DNA of 64,000 nucleotides from Trinickia fusca (GCF_003628145.1 NZ_RBZV01000012.1:62001-126000), one strand, 5' to 3'; shown: positions 15,857 through 27,303, numbered from the stretch's first letter. The notes: generated from the sequence alone by a model not told the origin. A program made the numbers and translations.

Positions 15857-15901
15857 ACGTTTCGCATCGGGTCGATAAGTGCAGATGACTCTCGATAGAC
15901 T
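15841..15901 (+). promoter_or_regulatory. PIP/hrpII box and -10 of the sctD-hrpD6-hrpE-hpaB operon
   Basis: TTCGC (15841-15845), 15 bases, TTCGC (15861-15865): perfect PIP box straddling the hpaA stop. After 30 bases comes TAGACT (15896-15901), a YANNNT match. Confidence 0.88.
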
Positions 15902-15976
15902 GAACAACATTGAGAAAGCGGCATGTCCGCAGTGGCAACTACCCCGCGCGATCAAGCGCGTATCGAGGCAAACGCG

Positions 15977-17038
15977 ATGAAACAGCTCCGCATCCTGACG
16001 GGCGCTCACTCCGGTGCGCAGATCCCGCTTGCGCCCGGCGACTATCGCCTGGGCCCCGACGATCAGGCCGATGTCTGCATCACCGATTGGACCGAACAGG
16101 GCATTCGCGTCTCGCTCGACGAGACGGGTGTCATACGCTGGACGTTCGAAGGCGACCACGCATCGCAGCACGTCGATACGATGCAAGCCGGCACCGATGC
16201 GGATGCCGCGGCTCCAGCAACGGCGGCAGTCGAGTCGACCGTGACGCTCGTGCCCGATCTCGTGCCCGTGCCGTTCGGCGACGTAGTGCTGTGTTTCGGC
16301 CCGGACAATGCGCCGTGGCCAGCCGACGTGGACCTGCTGCGCATGCTGTGGATCAAGCCCGAAGCGCAGCAAGTGCGCGCGGCAACGGGCACGCAAAGTC
16401 AACGCGCGATCGGCGTAGCGCTAGCGGGCGGCATGATCGCAGCGCTGCTCGTAGCCGGTGCGACGCTGTTCGGTGCTCGGCCACGCGACGCACAGGCGAC
16501 GACGAACCCCGAGGCGCTTGCGGTCCGCGTCGGTGCCGCGTTGCGCACGGCCGGCCTCAACGACCTGCAAGCCCAGCCGCGTGGCAGCGCGATCGTTGTG
16601 GAGGGCATGGTGGGCACGGCTGCCGAGGACGTCGCCGCACGTGGCATCTTCTCGCGCCTCGCGCCTGATCAGAGCCGCATTCTTCGGCAATACGACGTCG
16701 GCGAGGACGACCGTCGCAATCTCGAAGACGCGCTCGGTGTCGCTGGCGTGCACGTCAAGTATCGCGGTGCGGGCGTGTTCGAAGTGGACGGCACCGTGCA
16801 GTCGATGACGCAATTTCAAGCGGCGCTGGCACGCGTGAAGAGCGATCTCGACACGAACATCCAGCGCGTCGACGTCGCCGTGCACGAAGCGCCGGCGCCG
16901 ATGGCGAGCGCCGGAGACTACTCGGCACTGATCGCGATCGGCGACGTGCGCTACGTCGAAACGCCCGATGGCGTGAAGCACCTTTACCCTGCCGGCCCGG
17001 CCTCGTCGCATCGCGACATGCCGAGCAGGCAGCCTTGA
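15977..17038 (+). CDS. hrpD5: Type III secretion inner-ring protein SctD (HrpD5)
   Basis: A 354-residue SctD protein, the outer ring of the inner-membrane base. N-terminal FHA-like cytoplasmic domain (MKQLRILTGAHSGAQIPLAP, GPDDQADVCITDWTEQGIRV), a transmembrane helix near residue 155 (GVALAGGMIAALLVAGATLF), then periplasmic ring domains. Start at 15977 fits the family N-terminus and has GAGG eight bases upstream; an in-frame ATG at 15923, just downstream of the PIP promoter, would add 18 residues. Heads a PIP-driven operon with hrpD6, hrpE and hpaB. Confidence 0.9.
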   Translation: MKQLRILTGAHSGAQIPLAPGDYRLGPDDQADVCITDWTEQGIRVSLDETGVIRWTFEGDHASQHVDTMQAGTDADAAAPATAAVESTVTLVPDLVPVPFGDVVLCFGPDNAPWPADVDLLRMLWIKPEAQQVRAATGTQSQRAIGVALAGGMIAALLVAGATLFGARPRDAQATTNPEALAVRVGAALRTAGLNDLQAQPRGSAIVVEGMVGTAAEDVAARGIFSRLAPDQSRILRQYDVGEDDRRNLEDALGVAGVHVKYRGAGVFEVDGTVQSMTQFQAALARVKSDLDTNIQRVDVAVHEAPAPMASAGDYSALIAIGDVRYVETPDGVKHLYPAGPASSHRDMPSRQP

Positions 17039-17125
17039 ATCGTGCGGCGTCACACCGCACAACACGGCCGAGCGTAACGGTTGGCCGGATATCGAAACGC
17101 AGTCGAACCTAGCGAGGTATTCACC

Positions 17126-17386
17126 ATGTACGAAGCTCTTCAACCCGTTGCTGCCGACATGGTCGGCTTCGAAGCGATGCTGAACTCGACGACGAGCCCG
17201 GCGCGCGTCACGCGCCTGATGGGCGCGCTCGACGCAACGGCCCAGCGTATGAGCGACGCACTCGGCGCCGCGACGGAAGAGCGCGAACGCAGACACCTGC
17301 AGGCGCTGTACCTCGGCTTGCACGCGGCCTCGCGCATCGTGCAGAAGCTCGCCGAGCTCAAGTCTCAACCGGACGACGATCGCTAA
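17126..17386 (+). CDS. hrpD6: Type III secretion protein HrpD6
   Basis: An 86-residue helical protein (MYEALQPVAADMVGFEAML, RERRHLQALYLGLHAASRIV) located between sctD and hrpE, exactly as hrpD6 in Xanthomonas, where it is needed for regulation and secretion of early Hrp proteins. Start chosen at 17126, preceded by CGAGG; an upstream in-frame start is less plausible. Assignment rests on size and synteny. Confidence 0.75.
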   Translation: MYEALQPVAADMVGFEAMLNSTTSPARVTRLMGALDATAQRMSDALGAATEERERRHLQALYLGLHAASRIVQKLAELKSQPDDDR

Positions 17387-17479
17387 GCGGACGAACGTCC
17401 CCGTTTTCAGCAGTAAATCAGCAGTTCCAAACCGTAGTCTTTCTCAACCGAAGTACCACTTCTTCACCAGGAGCAAACC

Positions 17480-17659
17480 ATGGCAACAGGTAGCGCAGGC
17501 GCCGCAAGCGGCGCAATGAAGTCGAGCATGGGTCAAATGATGCCGATGATGCAGCAGATGGCTAGCATGCAGATGGATATCACGATGATGGAGTCCGTTC
17601 TGAACCTGCAGCGCTCGCTGGCGTCGGGGGTCAAGAACGTCTCGACAACCCCCCAGTAA
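17480..17659 (+). CDS. hrpE: Type III secretion pilin/needle subunit HrpE-like (short, 59 aa)
   Basis: A 59-residue Met/Ser/Gly-rich ORF with a strong AGGAG six bases upstream. It has a flexible N-terminus (MATGSAGAASGAMKSSMGQ) and a C-terminal helix (MQMDITMMESVLNLQRSLAS), the layout of Hrp pilins (HrpE/HrpY). Position between hrpD6 and hpaB is that of hrpE in Xanthomonas. It is shorter than HrpE (93) or HrpY (about 81), so identification as the pilin is inferred. A related sequence occurs in the protein at 49586-49981. Confidence 0.7.
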   Translation: MATGSAGAASGAMKSSMGQMMPMMQQMASMQMDITMMESVLNLQRSLASGVKNVSTTPQ

Positions 17660-17759
17660 TTGCCGCTCATTTTTGCGGGCAGCATCGACGCGGGCCACAT
17701 CACCATGTGTAGCGCGTCGATGCGCAGCTTGTCGGATCGCCTTTGGGCCGATGAGCCGT

Positions 17760-17776
17760 GCTCCCGCAACGGGAGC
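17760..17776 (+). terminator. Hairpin between hrpE and hpaB
   Basis: GCTCCCG (17760-17766) pairs perfectly with CGGGAGC (17770-17776) around CAA. No T-tract follows. It may stabilise the abundant hrpE message or attenuate hpaB. Confidence 0.4.
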
Positions 17777-17804
17777 GGGGCACCTTTGACACTGGAAGGG
17801 TGGC

Positions 17805-18260
17805 ATGAGTCTCGAACGTTACGTCGCAGTGGTGCGGGAAGTGTGCCTGGTGGTCGGCCTGCCCGATGCCGAGCACGTACTGCAAACGCGAACGCTCGAA
17901 GTCGAAGGGTTCGACGTGCGGATGGATCACTTCGAAAACGATCCGCACGCAATGTACGTGAACTTCCATTACGGCACGGTGACGGCCGGCCGCACGCTGA
18001 CCGTCTTCCGGCTCATGCTGGAAGCCAACCTGCTGATCTATGCACAGGACCAGGCACAGCTCGGGCTCGATTCCGATACCGGCGGCATGGTGCTGATTTT
18101 GCGGCTGCCGCTGACGCCCGACGTGAACGGCGACGTCGTGGCCGATCTCTTCACGCACTATGCGGAGCATGGCCGCTACTGGCGGCAAAACGTGATCGAC
18201 GCCAACGATCAGATGTTCGAGGGGATCGCCTCGGGCGAGTACTACTGGTTGAAGGCATGA
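17805..18260 (+). CDS. hpaB: Type III secretion export-control chaperone HpaB (CesT family)
   Basis: A 151-residue small acidic CesT/SycE-type chaperone, located after hrpE like hpaB of Xanthomonas and Ralstonia. HpaB binds effectors and, with HpaA, controls their access to the ATPase. Visible features: N-terminal helix (YVAVVREVCLVVGLPDAEHV), central strands (VNFHYGTVTAGRTLTVFRL), C-terminal helix. GGAAGGG lies upstream of the ATG. It is the last T3SS gene on this strand; a permease gene converges on it. Confidence 0.85.
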   Translation: MSLERYVAVVREVCLVVGLPDAEHVLQTRTLEVEGFDVRMDHFENDPHAMYVNFHYGTVTAGRTLTVFRLMLEANLLIYAQDQAQLGLDSDTGGMVLILRLPLTPDVNGDVVADLFTHYAEHGRYWRQNVIDANDQMFEGIASGEYYWLKA

Positions 18261-18307
18261 CATGAACGTGTCGTTTCGTCGCTTTGTCGTTGCCTCGGCA
18301 CTGCGCC

Positions 18308-20281
18308 CTACCCGACGTTCATCGGCAGCAACACCATTTGTCTGCCTTGCTGATGCAGGCGAGTCTGGATTTCGGCCGGCGTCTGGTTGTGCAGCCACGC
18401 CGTCAACACGTTGACGCGCCGGAAAATCAGCTTGCTTGCAAAGCACACGCTATTGGGAAACTCCTCCATCGTCTCGTCGGCGAGCTTCATGAATTCGCCG
18501 ATCGGGTGCGTACCGAACGCGACGCGATAATCGGCCGCGATGCCGTGTCGTCGACAATGCGCCACGTAGTACTCGAGCGCCGAGGTAATCGTTGCTTTCA
18601 GGCGCTCCAGTTGTTCGGCACCTTCGTAGCTTTGCGCGTCGACTTCACCCACCGCTAGAAAGATCACGTTCTTGAAGTGGTTGGGAAAGAGCCGATTGAC
18701 CCAGAGCAGCGCATGCATGCTCGCCCCACGATGCCGCCCGACGAGCAAAACGGCCGTCGGCAGTGCCGGATCGGGCTTACCGGGCGCCTCGCTTTCATCG
18801 ACCATCGGCGGCGGCCCTTCGAACAGTTCGTCCTCCTTGGCGATCAGCAAGCGCGTTTCCCGATAGTGCTGTTTGATCAACAGGCACAGCACGATGACGG
18901 CGGTCGTGACGAGCACCGTCAGCCAGCCGCCAGCCGTGAATTTCTCGACTAGCGTGATAACGAGCACTACGCTCGTCACCGACAGGCCCAGCGCCGACAA
19001 GGCAAAGTGCCGAGGCCAGCTGCGGTCCTCGCGCCGTCGGCGAAACCAATAGGTGCACAGCCCCAGCAGCGACAGGCTGAACGTCAGAAAGACGTTGATG
19101 CTGTACAGGACGACCAGCACCGATACGTCGCCACGCGTCCACAGCAGAATGGCTAGGCTCGCCACGCCCATCACGACGATGCCGTTCTGCCGGACGAGCC
19201 GCGTCGACAGATCGCGGAAATGGCGCGGCACCCATGAATCGGATGCCATGTTCGACAGGACGGCCGGCCCATCGAGAAAGCCCGTTTGCGCACCGACGAG
19301 CAGCAGCCCCGCTTCGAAAGCCAGCACTGCGGCGAGTAACGCATGGCGTGCAAACGGGGAGCCGAGCCCCAGGTGATCGATGACGCTGCGAAATACCACC
19401 GCATTGAGCGTCTCGCCGTCGACCGGCTTCACTTGCCAAAGCATGTACAGCAAGATGATGCCGCCCGCCGTGAACGCGAGCGACGTCGCCATGTACGCCA
19501 TCGTCCGCTTGCCGTTCCCCACGCGCGGCTCGGCAAGCATATTGACGTTGTTCGATACGGCTTCGAGGCCTGTGTACGTACCGCCGCCCAACGAGAACGC
19601 GCGCATCAAGAGCGCAATGACCACGAACGGTGTGGTGGCGCTCGCCATGCCACGGGCCTCGCCGAACGCATCGGGCACGACGGTCGCCACATGATGCCCC
19701 TGCACCGCGACGCCATAAGTGATGAGGACCAGATGGAGCACGACGAAGCCGGCGAAGATCGGGAACAACACCAGAATCGATTCACGCATGCCGCGAAAGT
19801 TGAGCGTCGTCATCAGCACGATCAGCACCAGCTCGGTCGTGAGCTTGACCGATTGCGCGCCGACCGGCAGCAGACTGAAGAACGCATCCACGCCGCTGGC
19901 GAGCGAAGTCGCCACGGTCAAGACGTAATCGACGAGCAATGCCGCGCCGGAAATGAGCCCCAGGCGGGGGCCGAGCAGCGCCGTCGCGACACGATAGCCG
20001 CCTCCGCCGGTCGGAAACAGCTCGATCACCTGGTTGTAGCCGAGCGCGATGATGAAGACGGTAGCGGCCGTCGCAAAGGCAAGAAACAGCGCGAGCGGTG
20101 CGTGATGCCCGAGCGCGAGAAACGCCTCCTCGGGGCCATAACATGACGACGACAGTCCGTCTGCGCCGAGACCCACCCACGCGAGCAGCGGCGAGACGGC
20201 GATCGCATGGCGCGTGCGCGCATCGAGCGGGTCGAGCGGCTTGCCCTTCACCAGCTCCCACATCTTCCTGATCGTCGCCAT
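18308..20281 (-). CDS. APC-superfamily permease, KimA-like (probable potassium importer)
   Basis: A 657-residue protein with about 12 transmembrane helices in the first 480 residues and a C-terminal soluble USP-like domain (TAVLLVGRHRGASMHALLWV, FKNVIFLAVGEVDAQSYEGA). The N-terminal GLGADGLSSSCYGPEEAFLAL resembles the DALSSxAYGPEE motif of KimA-type K+/H+ symporters, and the central region has the APC fold. With kdp genes close by, potassium uptake is a reasonable inference; amino-acid transport remains possible. Not in the same operon as hpaB (convergent). Confidence 0.7.
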   Translation of the reverse strand: MATIRKMWELVKGKPLDPLDARTRHAIAVSPLLAWVGLGADGLSSSCYGPEEAFLALGHHAPLALFLAFATAATVFIIALGYNQVIELFPTGGGGYRVATALLGPRLGLISGAALLVDYVLTVATSLASGVDAFFSLLPVGAQSVKLTTELVLIVLMTTLNFRGMRESILVLFPIFAGFVVLHLVLITYGVAVQGHHVATVVPDAFGEARGMASATTPFVVIALLMRAFSLGGGTYTGLEAVSNNVNMLAEPRVGNGKRTMAYMATSLAFTAGGIILLYMLWQVKPVDGETLNAVVFRSVIDHLGLGSPFARHALLAAVLAFEAGLLLVGAQTGFLDGPAVLSNMASDSWVPRHFRDLSTRLVRQNGIVVMGVASLAILLWTRGDVSVLVVLYSINVFLTFSLSLLGLCTYWFRRRREDRSWPRHFALSALGLSVTSVVLVITLVEKFTAGGWLTVLVTTAVIVLCLLIKQHYRETRLLIAKEDELFEGPPPMVDESEAPGKPDPALPTAVLLVGRHRGASMHALLWVNRLFPNHFKNVIFLAVGEVDAQSYEGAEQLERLKATITSALEYYVAHCRRHGIAADYRVAFGTHPIGEFMKLADETMEEFPNSVCFASKLIFRRVNVLTAWLHNQTPAEIQTRLHQQGRQMVLLPMNVG

Positions 20282-20494
20282 GATGTTCCCGCAGGTAATC
20301 GGCGCACGGCGATCAATTAAGTAGCTGCATTCATACGTCTGCTGTCCGCGCGACGGACGATTGGCGAACGCCCCGGCCAGGCGGCGGGCAATCGTTGCAA
20401 CAGAGAAATGTAGGTCGGCTCGATCACACTTGCCAGTCGGCGTTACCCGAAACCGGAAGTGCTCGGTGACTTGGAGTCGCGCGGAGCAAGAAGA

Positions 20495-21145
20495 TCATCG
20501 ATAGCCGATCGAGACCGCCGACGCCGCGGTCTGCACTTGACCGCGCCACACCACGGCGGCGCCGATGCGCCGCATGCGATCGGCCACGCGCAGCGGATAC
20601 CCTTTGGCGCCACCGCTATAGCGCAGCAATGCATCGTGCATGTCGCCGTTGGCGGCCTGCAGGTACTCGCGCAAAATGGCAGAGCCGATACTGACGTTGG
20701 TATCCGCGTCGGTCAGGTCGGTGACGCGCGCGACACGATCCCGATGAGCGGAGGCCATGATCTGCATGAGCCCGCTTGCGCCCGATGGATTGACGGCATG
20801 CCGATCGAAATTCGACTCGACGGCGATCACCGCAAGCAGCAGGATCGGCGACACCATATCGCGCTGCGCCGCATTCAGGACCGCATTGGCGATCTTCAGC
20901 GACTCGCGCATGCCGATGTGAAATTGAACGTTCAGCGTTTTTGCAATATCCCCGGCCGAGGGTGTCGACTCGGCATTGGATGCCGACGCCGCTATGTCCG
21001 GTATCGACGAAGGTACCGATGCCGCGCTCGTGTCTGCACCGTAGCAGCCGCTGCACAGCAAACTTGTGCACACCATCATCGCCTGAATCGAAACACGCGT
21101 AGCAAACGAGCGATCGATTTGAATGCGACCGAAGTGATGATTCAT
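20495..21145 (-). CDS. Lytic transglycosylase (SLT domain), probable lipoprotein
   Basis: A 216-residue protein with an N-terminal hydrophobic segment ending in LLCSGC (possible lipid attachment at Cys34) and an SLT domain: AVIAVESNFDRHAVNPSGAS gives catalytic Glu110, then GLMQIM, and LLRYSGGAKGYPLRVADRM for the NYNGG-like region. It cleaves peptidoglycan glycan strands. It could open the wall for the nearby T3SS (as Hpa2/HpaH) or for the type IVb pilus (R64 PilT is such an enzyme). No PIP box is visible upstream, so the link is unproven. Confidence 0.88.
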   Translation of the reverse strand: MNHHFGRIQIDRSFATRVSIQAMMVCTSLLCSGCYGADTSAASVPSSIPDIAASASNAESTPSAGDIAKTLNVQFHIGMRESLKIANAVLNAAQRDMVSPILLLAVIAVESNFDRHAVNPSGASGLMQIMASAHRDRVARVTDLTDADTNVSIGSAILREYLQAANGDMHDALLRYSGGAKGYPLRVADRMRRIGAAVVWRGQVQTAASAVSIGYR

Positions 21146-21265
21146 GTCGTTCGAAGCTTCCTCGATGGACTGTTCGAGAAGCTACCGGACCGCGCCGCAG
21201 GATTTCGAAAAAAATGCAGCAGGCACTGCAAAGATTGTGTAAGTAAACGCACCGCGCGTCGCGGC

Positions 21266-22009
21266 TCAACTTGGCTCTTTCACCGCCTCCCCCGGCCCCG
21301 AACCAAAATCGACGCCCGCCAGCCGATATCCGACTCCGGTTTCCGTCACGATGTATTTGGGCTGCGCCGGGTCCTGCTCGAGCTTAAGGCGTAGATGCGC
21401 CATATAGATGCGCAAGTAGTGGAAATTTTCCGCGTGACCAGGGCCCCATACGTCATGCAGCAACTGCCGATGCGTGATCACGCGCCCTGCGTTGTGCGCG
21501 AGCACGGTCAGAAGACGGTATTCGACGGGCGTCAGATGGACGGTCTCGCCGTCGCGGACCACGAGCCTCGCTTCGAGATCGATCGATATCCGGCCGAAGC
21601 GGATTTGCAGCGCTCCGGCCGGCGCTTGACGATGATGCCTGCGCAGCTGGGCGCGCACGCGGGCCAGCAGTTCGGGCATGCTGAACGGCTTGGTCACGTA
21701 ATCGTCGGCGCCCGCGTCGAGGGCGGCGATCTTCTCTTCGTCGTGCAATCGTCCCGACAGGACGATGATGGGCATCGTAGAACGGCAGCGGACCTGATGG
21801 ATGACCTCCAAGCCATCGATGTCCGGCAAGCCGAGATCGACGATCATGAGATCAGGCATCGCGCTCGTGGCTGTGGTCATGCTGATGCCTGGCACCCCGC
21901 TGTCGGCCTCGAGTACGCGCATCCCCTCATGCTCGAGCGACATACGCACGAAACGGCGGATAACGCGATCGTCCTCCACCAGCAGAATCTTGACGGCAGG
22001 TTTGACCAT
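21266..22009 (-). CDS. kdpE: OmpR-family response regulator KdpE
   Basis: A 247-residue response regulator: receiver domain with ILLVEDD start, phospho-acceptor Asp58 (LMIVDLGLPDIDG), Lys in DYVTKPF, and a C-terminal winged helix (LTPVEYRLLTVLAHNAGRVI, HYLRIYMAHLRLKLEQDP). The latter is typical of KdpE, activator of kdpFABC at low potassium. It begins 4 bases after kdpC, where the sensor kinase gene kdpD normally sits; no kdpD is present in the window. Confidence 0.9.
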   Translation of the reverse strand: MVKPAVKILLVEDDRVIRRFVRMSLEHEGMRVLEADSGVPGISMTTATSAMPDLMIVDLGLPDIDGLEVIHQVRCRSTMPIIVLSGRLHDEEKIAALDAGADDYVTKPFSMPELLARVRAQLRRHHRQAPAGALQIRFGRISIDLEARLVVRDGETVHLTPVEYRLLTVLAHNAGRVITHRQLLHDVWGPGHAENFHYLRIYMAHLRLKLEQDPAQPKYIVTETGVGYRLAGVDFGSGPGEAVKEPS

Positions 22010-22013
22010 CGCA

Positions 22014-22610
22014 TCAATGCATCGGCTTCAGTTCGTCGAGCGCGAGATTGAGCGCGAGCACGTTGACACGCGATTCGCCGAATACGCCCCATTGCCGTCC
22101 CGACGTATGCTGCGCGATCAACGCCATGACCTGATCGCGTGACAGGCCGCGCGCCTTCGCCACGCGTGCGGCCTGATAGTCGGCCGCAGCCGGGCTGATG
22201 TCGGGATCGAGCCCGCTTCCCGAAGACGTCACGAGATCCACGGGCACCGGCGCCGTATTCGACGGATCGGCGTTGTGCAAGACAGTCAGCCGGCCCTTCA
22301 CTTCGTCGACGAGCGCAGGGTTCGTGGGCCCGAGATTCGAGCCGGACGAATTCTGCGCGTTATACGGGTTCGGCGACGTGGCAGAGAGACGGCCCCAGAA
22401 GTAGTACGGCGCATCGAACTGCTGACCGATCAGCGACGAGCCCACGAGCACGCCATGCTTCTCGATCAAACTGCCGTTGGCCTGCGCCGGAAACACCGCC
22501 TGACCGATCGCAGTCACGACGAGCGGATAGACGATGCCCGTTATCACCGTCAACGCGACGAACAGCACCAGCACGGGGCGTAGCAGGGTTTTCATGATCG
22601 TCATTGTCAA
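22014..22610 (-). CDS. kdpC: Potassium-transporting ATPase KdpC subunit
   Basis: A 198-residue KdpC with one N-terminal membrane helix ([20 protein letters not shown]) and the periplasmic domain hallmarks [48 protein letters not shown] and [18 protein letters not shown]. It stabilises the KdpA/KdpB complex. Fourth gene of kdpFABC-E. Confidence 0.97.
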   Translation of the reverse strand: MTMTIMKTLLRPVLVLFVALTVITGIVYPLVVTAIGQAVFPAQANGSLIEKHGVLVGSSLIGQQFDAPYYFWGRLSATSPNPYNAQNSSGSNLGPTNPALVDEVKGRLTVLHNADPSNTAPVPVDLVTSSGSGLDPDISPAAADYQAARVAKARGLSRDQVMALIAQHTSGRQWGVFGESRVNVLALNLALDELKPMH

Positions 22611-22656
22611 TCGAGAGATCTCGTTCTCCGGCGCGAGCGCAACGCGGCTGTCACGC

Positions 22657-24807
<2,151 letters not shown>

Positions 24808-24821
24808 GCTATCCCCCGAAT

Positions 24822-26630
24822 TCAATGTGCCGCGATCATGGCCAAATGCTCGGCGACGGGCCCCAGTGCGAGCGCGGGCACGAACGTCAGCACACCGATG
24901 AGCACGACCGCTCCCAGCAGGAGCACGACGAACAACGGGCCATGCGTTGGCAACGTGCCTTCGGTCACTGCAATGCGCTTCTTGGCGGCGAGCGATCCGG
25001 CGATCGCCAGCACGGCGACGACAGGCACGAACCGGCCGAGCCACATCGCGATCGCGAGCAGCACGTTATAGAACGGCGTATTCACGGACAGCCCCGCAAA
25101 CGCGCTGCCATTGTTGTTCGTGGCCGACGTGAAGGCGTAGAGGATCTCCGAGAACCCGTGCGCGCCGGGATTGGCGATGCCCGCCGTGCCGAGCGGCGAC
25201 AGCACACCGATCGACGTGCCAACCAGCACGATGAGCGGCATGGCCAGCACGGCGATCGCCACCATCTTCATCTCGTACGACTCGATCTTCTTGCCGATGT
25301 ATTCGGGCGTGCGCCCGATCATGAGGCCCGCGATGAACACCGCGAGCAGCGCGAACACCAGCATGCCGTAGAGGCCCGACCCGACACCGCCGAAGATCAC
25401 TTCACCGAACTGCATCATCAGGATCGGCACGAAGCCGCCCATCGGCGTCAGCGAATCGTGCATGTTGTTGACGGCGCCGCATGATGCAGAGGTCGTCGCA
25501 ACGGTGAAGATGCCCGAGTCCGCAATGCCGAAGCGCGTCTCCTTGCCTTCCATGTTCCCGCCGGCCTGTAGCGCGGAGGAGCCCTGATCCACGTGCAACG
25601 AAGCGATTAGCGGGTTGCCCGCCTGCTCGTATGAAATCTCGGCCCAGCATGCGAGCGCGAACGCAATCGTCATCGCTGCCAACACCGCATACCCTTGGCG
25701 CTGGTCGCCGACCATCCTGCCGAACACGATGCACAGCGCCGCACCGATGCTGAGCATGGCCACCATCTGGATGAAGTTCGTGAGCGGCGTCGGATTTTCG
25801 TAGGGATGCGCGGAGTTGGCGTTGAAGAAGCCGCCACCGTTCGTGCCCAGCATCTTGATCGCCTCTTGCGACGCAAGCGGCCCCATCGCGATGGTCTGCT
25901 TGTCGGCCTTCACGTCCTGCAGGATGGGGTTGCCTTTCGCATCCTTGAGCGGATTGCCTTGTGCGTCGGTCTTCGGCGCTTGATAAGTCGTCGTTTGCAG
26001 GGTCGGCACGTCCGCGTAGTGGCGGAAATTCTGGATCGCTCCCTGCCCGATGAACAGCAGCGACAGCGCTAGCGAGATCGGGATCAGGATGTACAGCGTC
26101 GTGCGCGTGAGGTCCACCCAGAAGTTGCCGATCGAGTTCGCCGTGTGACGAGCCAGGCCACGGATCAGCGCGACGGCGACGGCAATGCCCGTCGCCGCCG
26201 ACAAGAAGTTCTGCACGGCAAGTGCTGCCATTTGCGTCAGGTAGCTGACCGTCGTCTCCGGCGTATAGTCCTGCCAGTTCGTGTTGGTCGTGAAGCTGAT
26301 TGCCGTATTCAGCGCCGCATCGGTCGTCATCGGCCCCAGGCCAAGCGGATTGGCCGGCAGCCATTGCTGCAAGCGCAGCACGCCGTAGACGGCGAGCGCG
26401 CCCACGGCGTTGAACAGCAGCACCGCATACGCGTATTGCTTCCACGACATCTCCGCCAGTTCGTCGACGCCGGCGAGCCGGTACAGCAGGTGTTCGAGCG
26501 GCCGCCCGATCTTTCGGACGACGACGGAAGAACCGTCCAGCACCGCGGTCATGTAACGGCCGAGCAGGACGGCAACCACGAGCAATACGACGATGAACAG
26601 TGCCGTATGCAACAGGTCGTTCGCGTTCAT
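24822..26630 (-). CDS. kdpA: Potassium-transporting ATPase KdpA subunit
   Basis: A 602-residue channel-like subunit with the four repeated selectivity segments: [54 protein letters not shown] and [15 protein letters not shown]. Its start overlaps kdpF by ATGA. Normal length. Confidence 0.98.
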   Translation of the reverse strand: MNANDLLHTALFIVVLLVVAVLLGRYMTAVLDGSSVVVRKIGRPLEHLLYRLAGVDELAEMSWKQYAYAVLLFNAVGALAVYGVLRLQQWLPANPLGLGPMTTDAALNTAISFTTNTNWQDYTPETTVSYLTQMAALAVQNFLSAATGIAVAVALIRGLARHTANSIGNFWVDLTRTTLYILIPISLALSLLFIGQGAIQNFRHYADVPTLQTTTYQAPKTDAQGNPLKDAKGNPILQDVKADKQTIAMGPLASQEAIKMLGTNGGGFFNANSAHPYENPTPLTNFIQMVAMLSIGAALCIVFGRMVGDQRQGYAVLAAMTIAFALACWAEISYEQAGNPLIASLHVDQGSSALQAGGNMEGKETRFGIADSGIFTVATTSASCGAVNNMHDSLTPMGGFVPILMMQFGEVIFGGVGSGLYGMLVFALLAVFIAGLMIGRTPEYIGKKIESYEMKMVAIAVLAMPLIVLVGTSIGVLSPLGTAGIANPGAHGFSEILYAFTSATNNNGSAFAGLSVNTPFYNVLLAIAMWLGRFVPVVAVLAIAGSLAAKKRIAVTEGTLPTHGPLFVVLLLGAVVLIGVLTFVPALALGPVAEHLAMIAAH

Positions 26631-26722
26631 TCGAGCTCCTCGGCGCGAATGAGCGCGTAGACGAGGTAGACGAATAGAAGCAGCGTCGACGCGCTAGCGA
26701 GCCAGATCATCCAGGTGCTCAT
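26627..26722 (-). CDS. kdpF: Potassium-transporting ATPase KdpF subunit (31 aa)
   Basis: A 31-residue single-helix peptide, MSTWMIWLASASTLLLFVYL then [11 protein letters not shown]. Length, single helix and the YALIRAEE ending are typical of KdpF, which stabilises the complex. It overlaps both kdpA (ATGA) and the small ORF upstream (ATGA). Confidence 0.9.
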   Translation of the reverse strand: MSTWMIWLASASTLLLFVYLVYALIRAEELE

Positions 26723-26826
26723 GGCCGGCCTCCCGGCTGACGACTGCGCAGCTTTTCGCAGCCCAAGACAAGCGCGACGCATAACCCGAACAGGACGGCT
26801 ATGCCGGCAATCGAGACCAGGTCCAT
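26719..26826 (-). CDS. Small single-helix membrane peptide upstream of kdpF (35 aa)
   Basis: A 35-residue ORF: MDLVSIAGIAVLFGLCVALV followed by LGCEKLRSRQPGGRP. One transmembrane helix with a short basic cytoplasmic tail. Its stop overlaps the kdpF start by ATGA, so it appears to be the first gene of the kdp operon. Function unknown; possibly an extra small Kdp subunit. Confidence 0.65.
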   Translation of the reverse strand: MDLVSIAGIAVLFGLCVALVLGCEKLRSRQPGGRP

Positions 26827-27078
26827 GTCAGGCCCCCACGAGCGGGATCGCTCCACTTAAAAATCTAGGTGAAGCGATATAAGCGGCCTGGCAAAACAAT
26901 GACCCGGTAGGTAAAAAATCCGTAAACGGAGTGGGTAGAGTCGGGGCGACTCGTGCTTTGCTTGTGAGCCCCCCGGTCCTGCGCTTTTATGCTTGGTTAA
27001 CAAGCCGGGATGCAATCTATACGCACAACCGCACACGGGTCGCAGGACAATCTCCCGGCACATTTCGGGAGGTTCGAC

Positions 27079-27303
27079 ATGCTTGGTCTGACGTTCTGGA
27101 AGCAAACGCTCGGTATCGAACACATCGGGCGCGATACAAGTCTCGCGGTCGTGGATCGCCGTCGAGTGCTGCGCCGCCGGTTCGGCGCGCTGCTCGTCAT
27201 CGCAGCCATCTTTGCTGCCGTTGCCGTGGCGCTCGGCTCGCCCGTCGTAGGGCTGACCGTCTATCTCGCGGCGACAGTGCCGCTCATCTTCTTCTCTTCT
27301 TGA
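27079..27303 (+). CDS. Small membrane protein of unknown function (74 aa)
   Basis: A 74-residue ORF with a strong GGGAGG seven bases before ATG. The N-terminal half is basic and soluble (KQTLGIEHIGRDTSLAVVDR, RRVLRRRFGA); two hydrophobic helices follow (LLVIAAIFAAVAVALGS and GLTVYLAATVPLIFF). It is divergent from the kdp operon and followed by a strong terminator. No family recognised. Confidence 0.65.
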   Translation: MLGLTFWKQTLGIEHIGRDTSLAVVDRRRVLRRRFGALLVIAAIFAAVAVALGSPVVGLTVYLAATVPLIFFSS

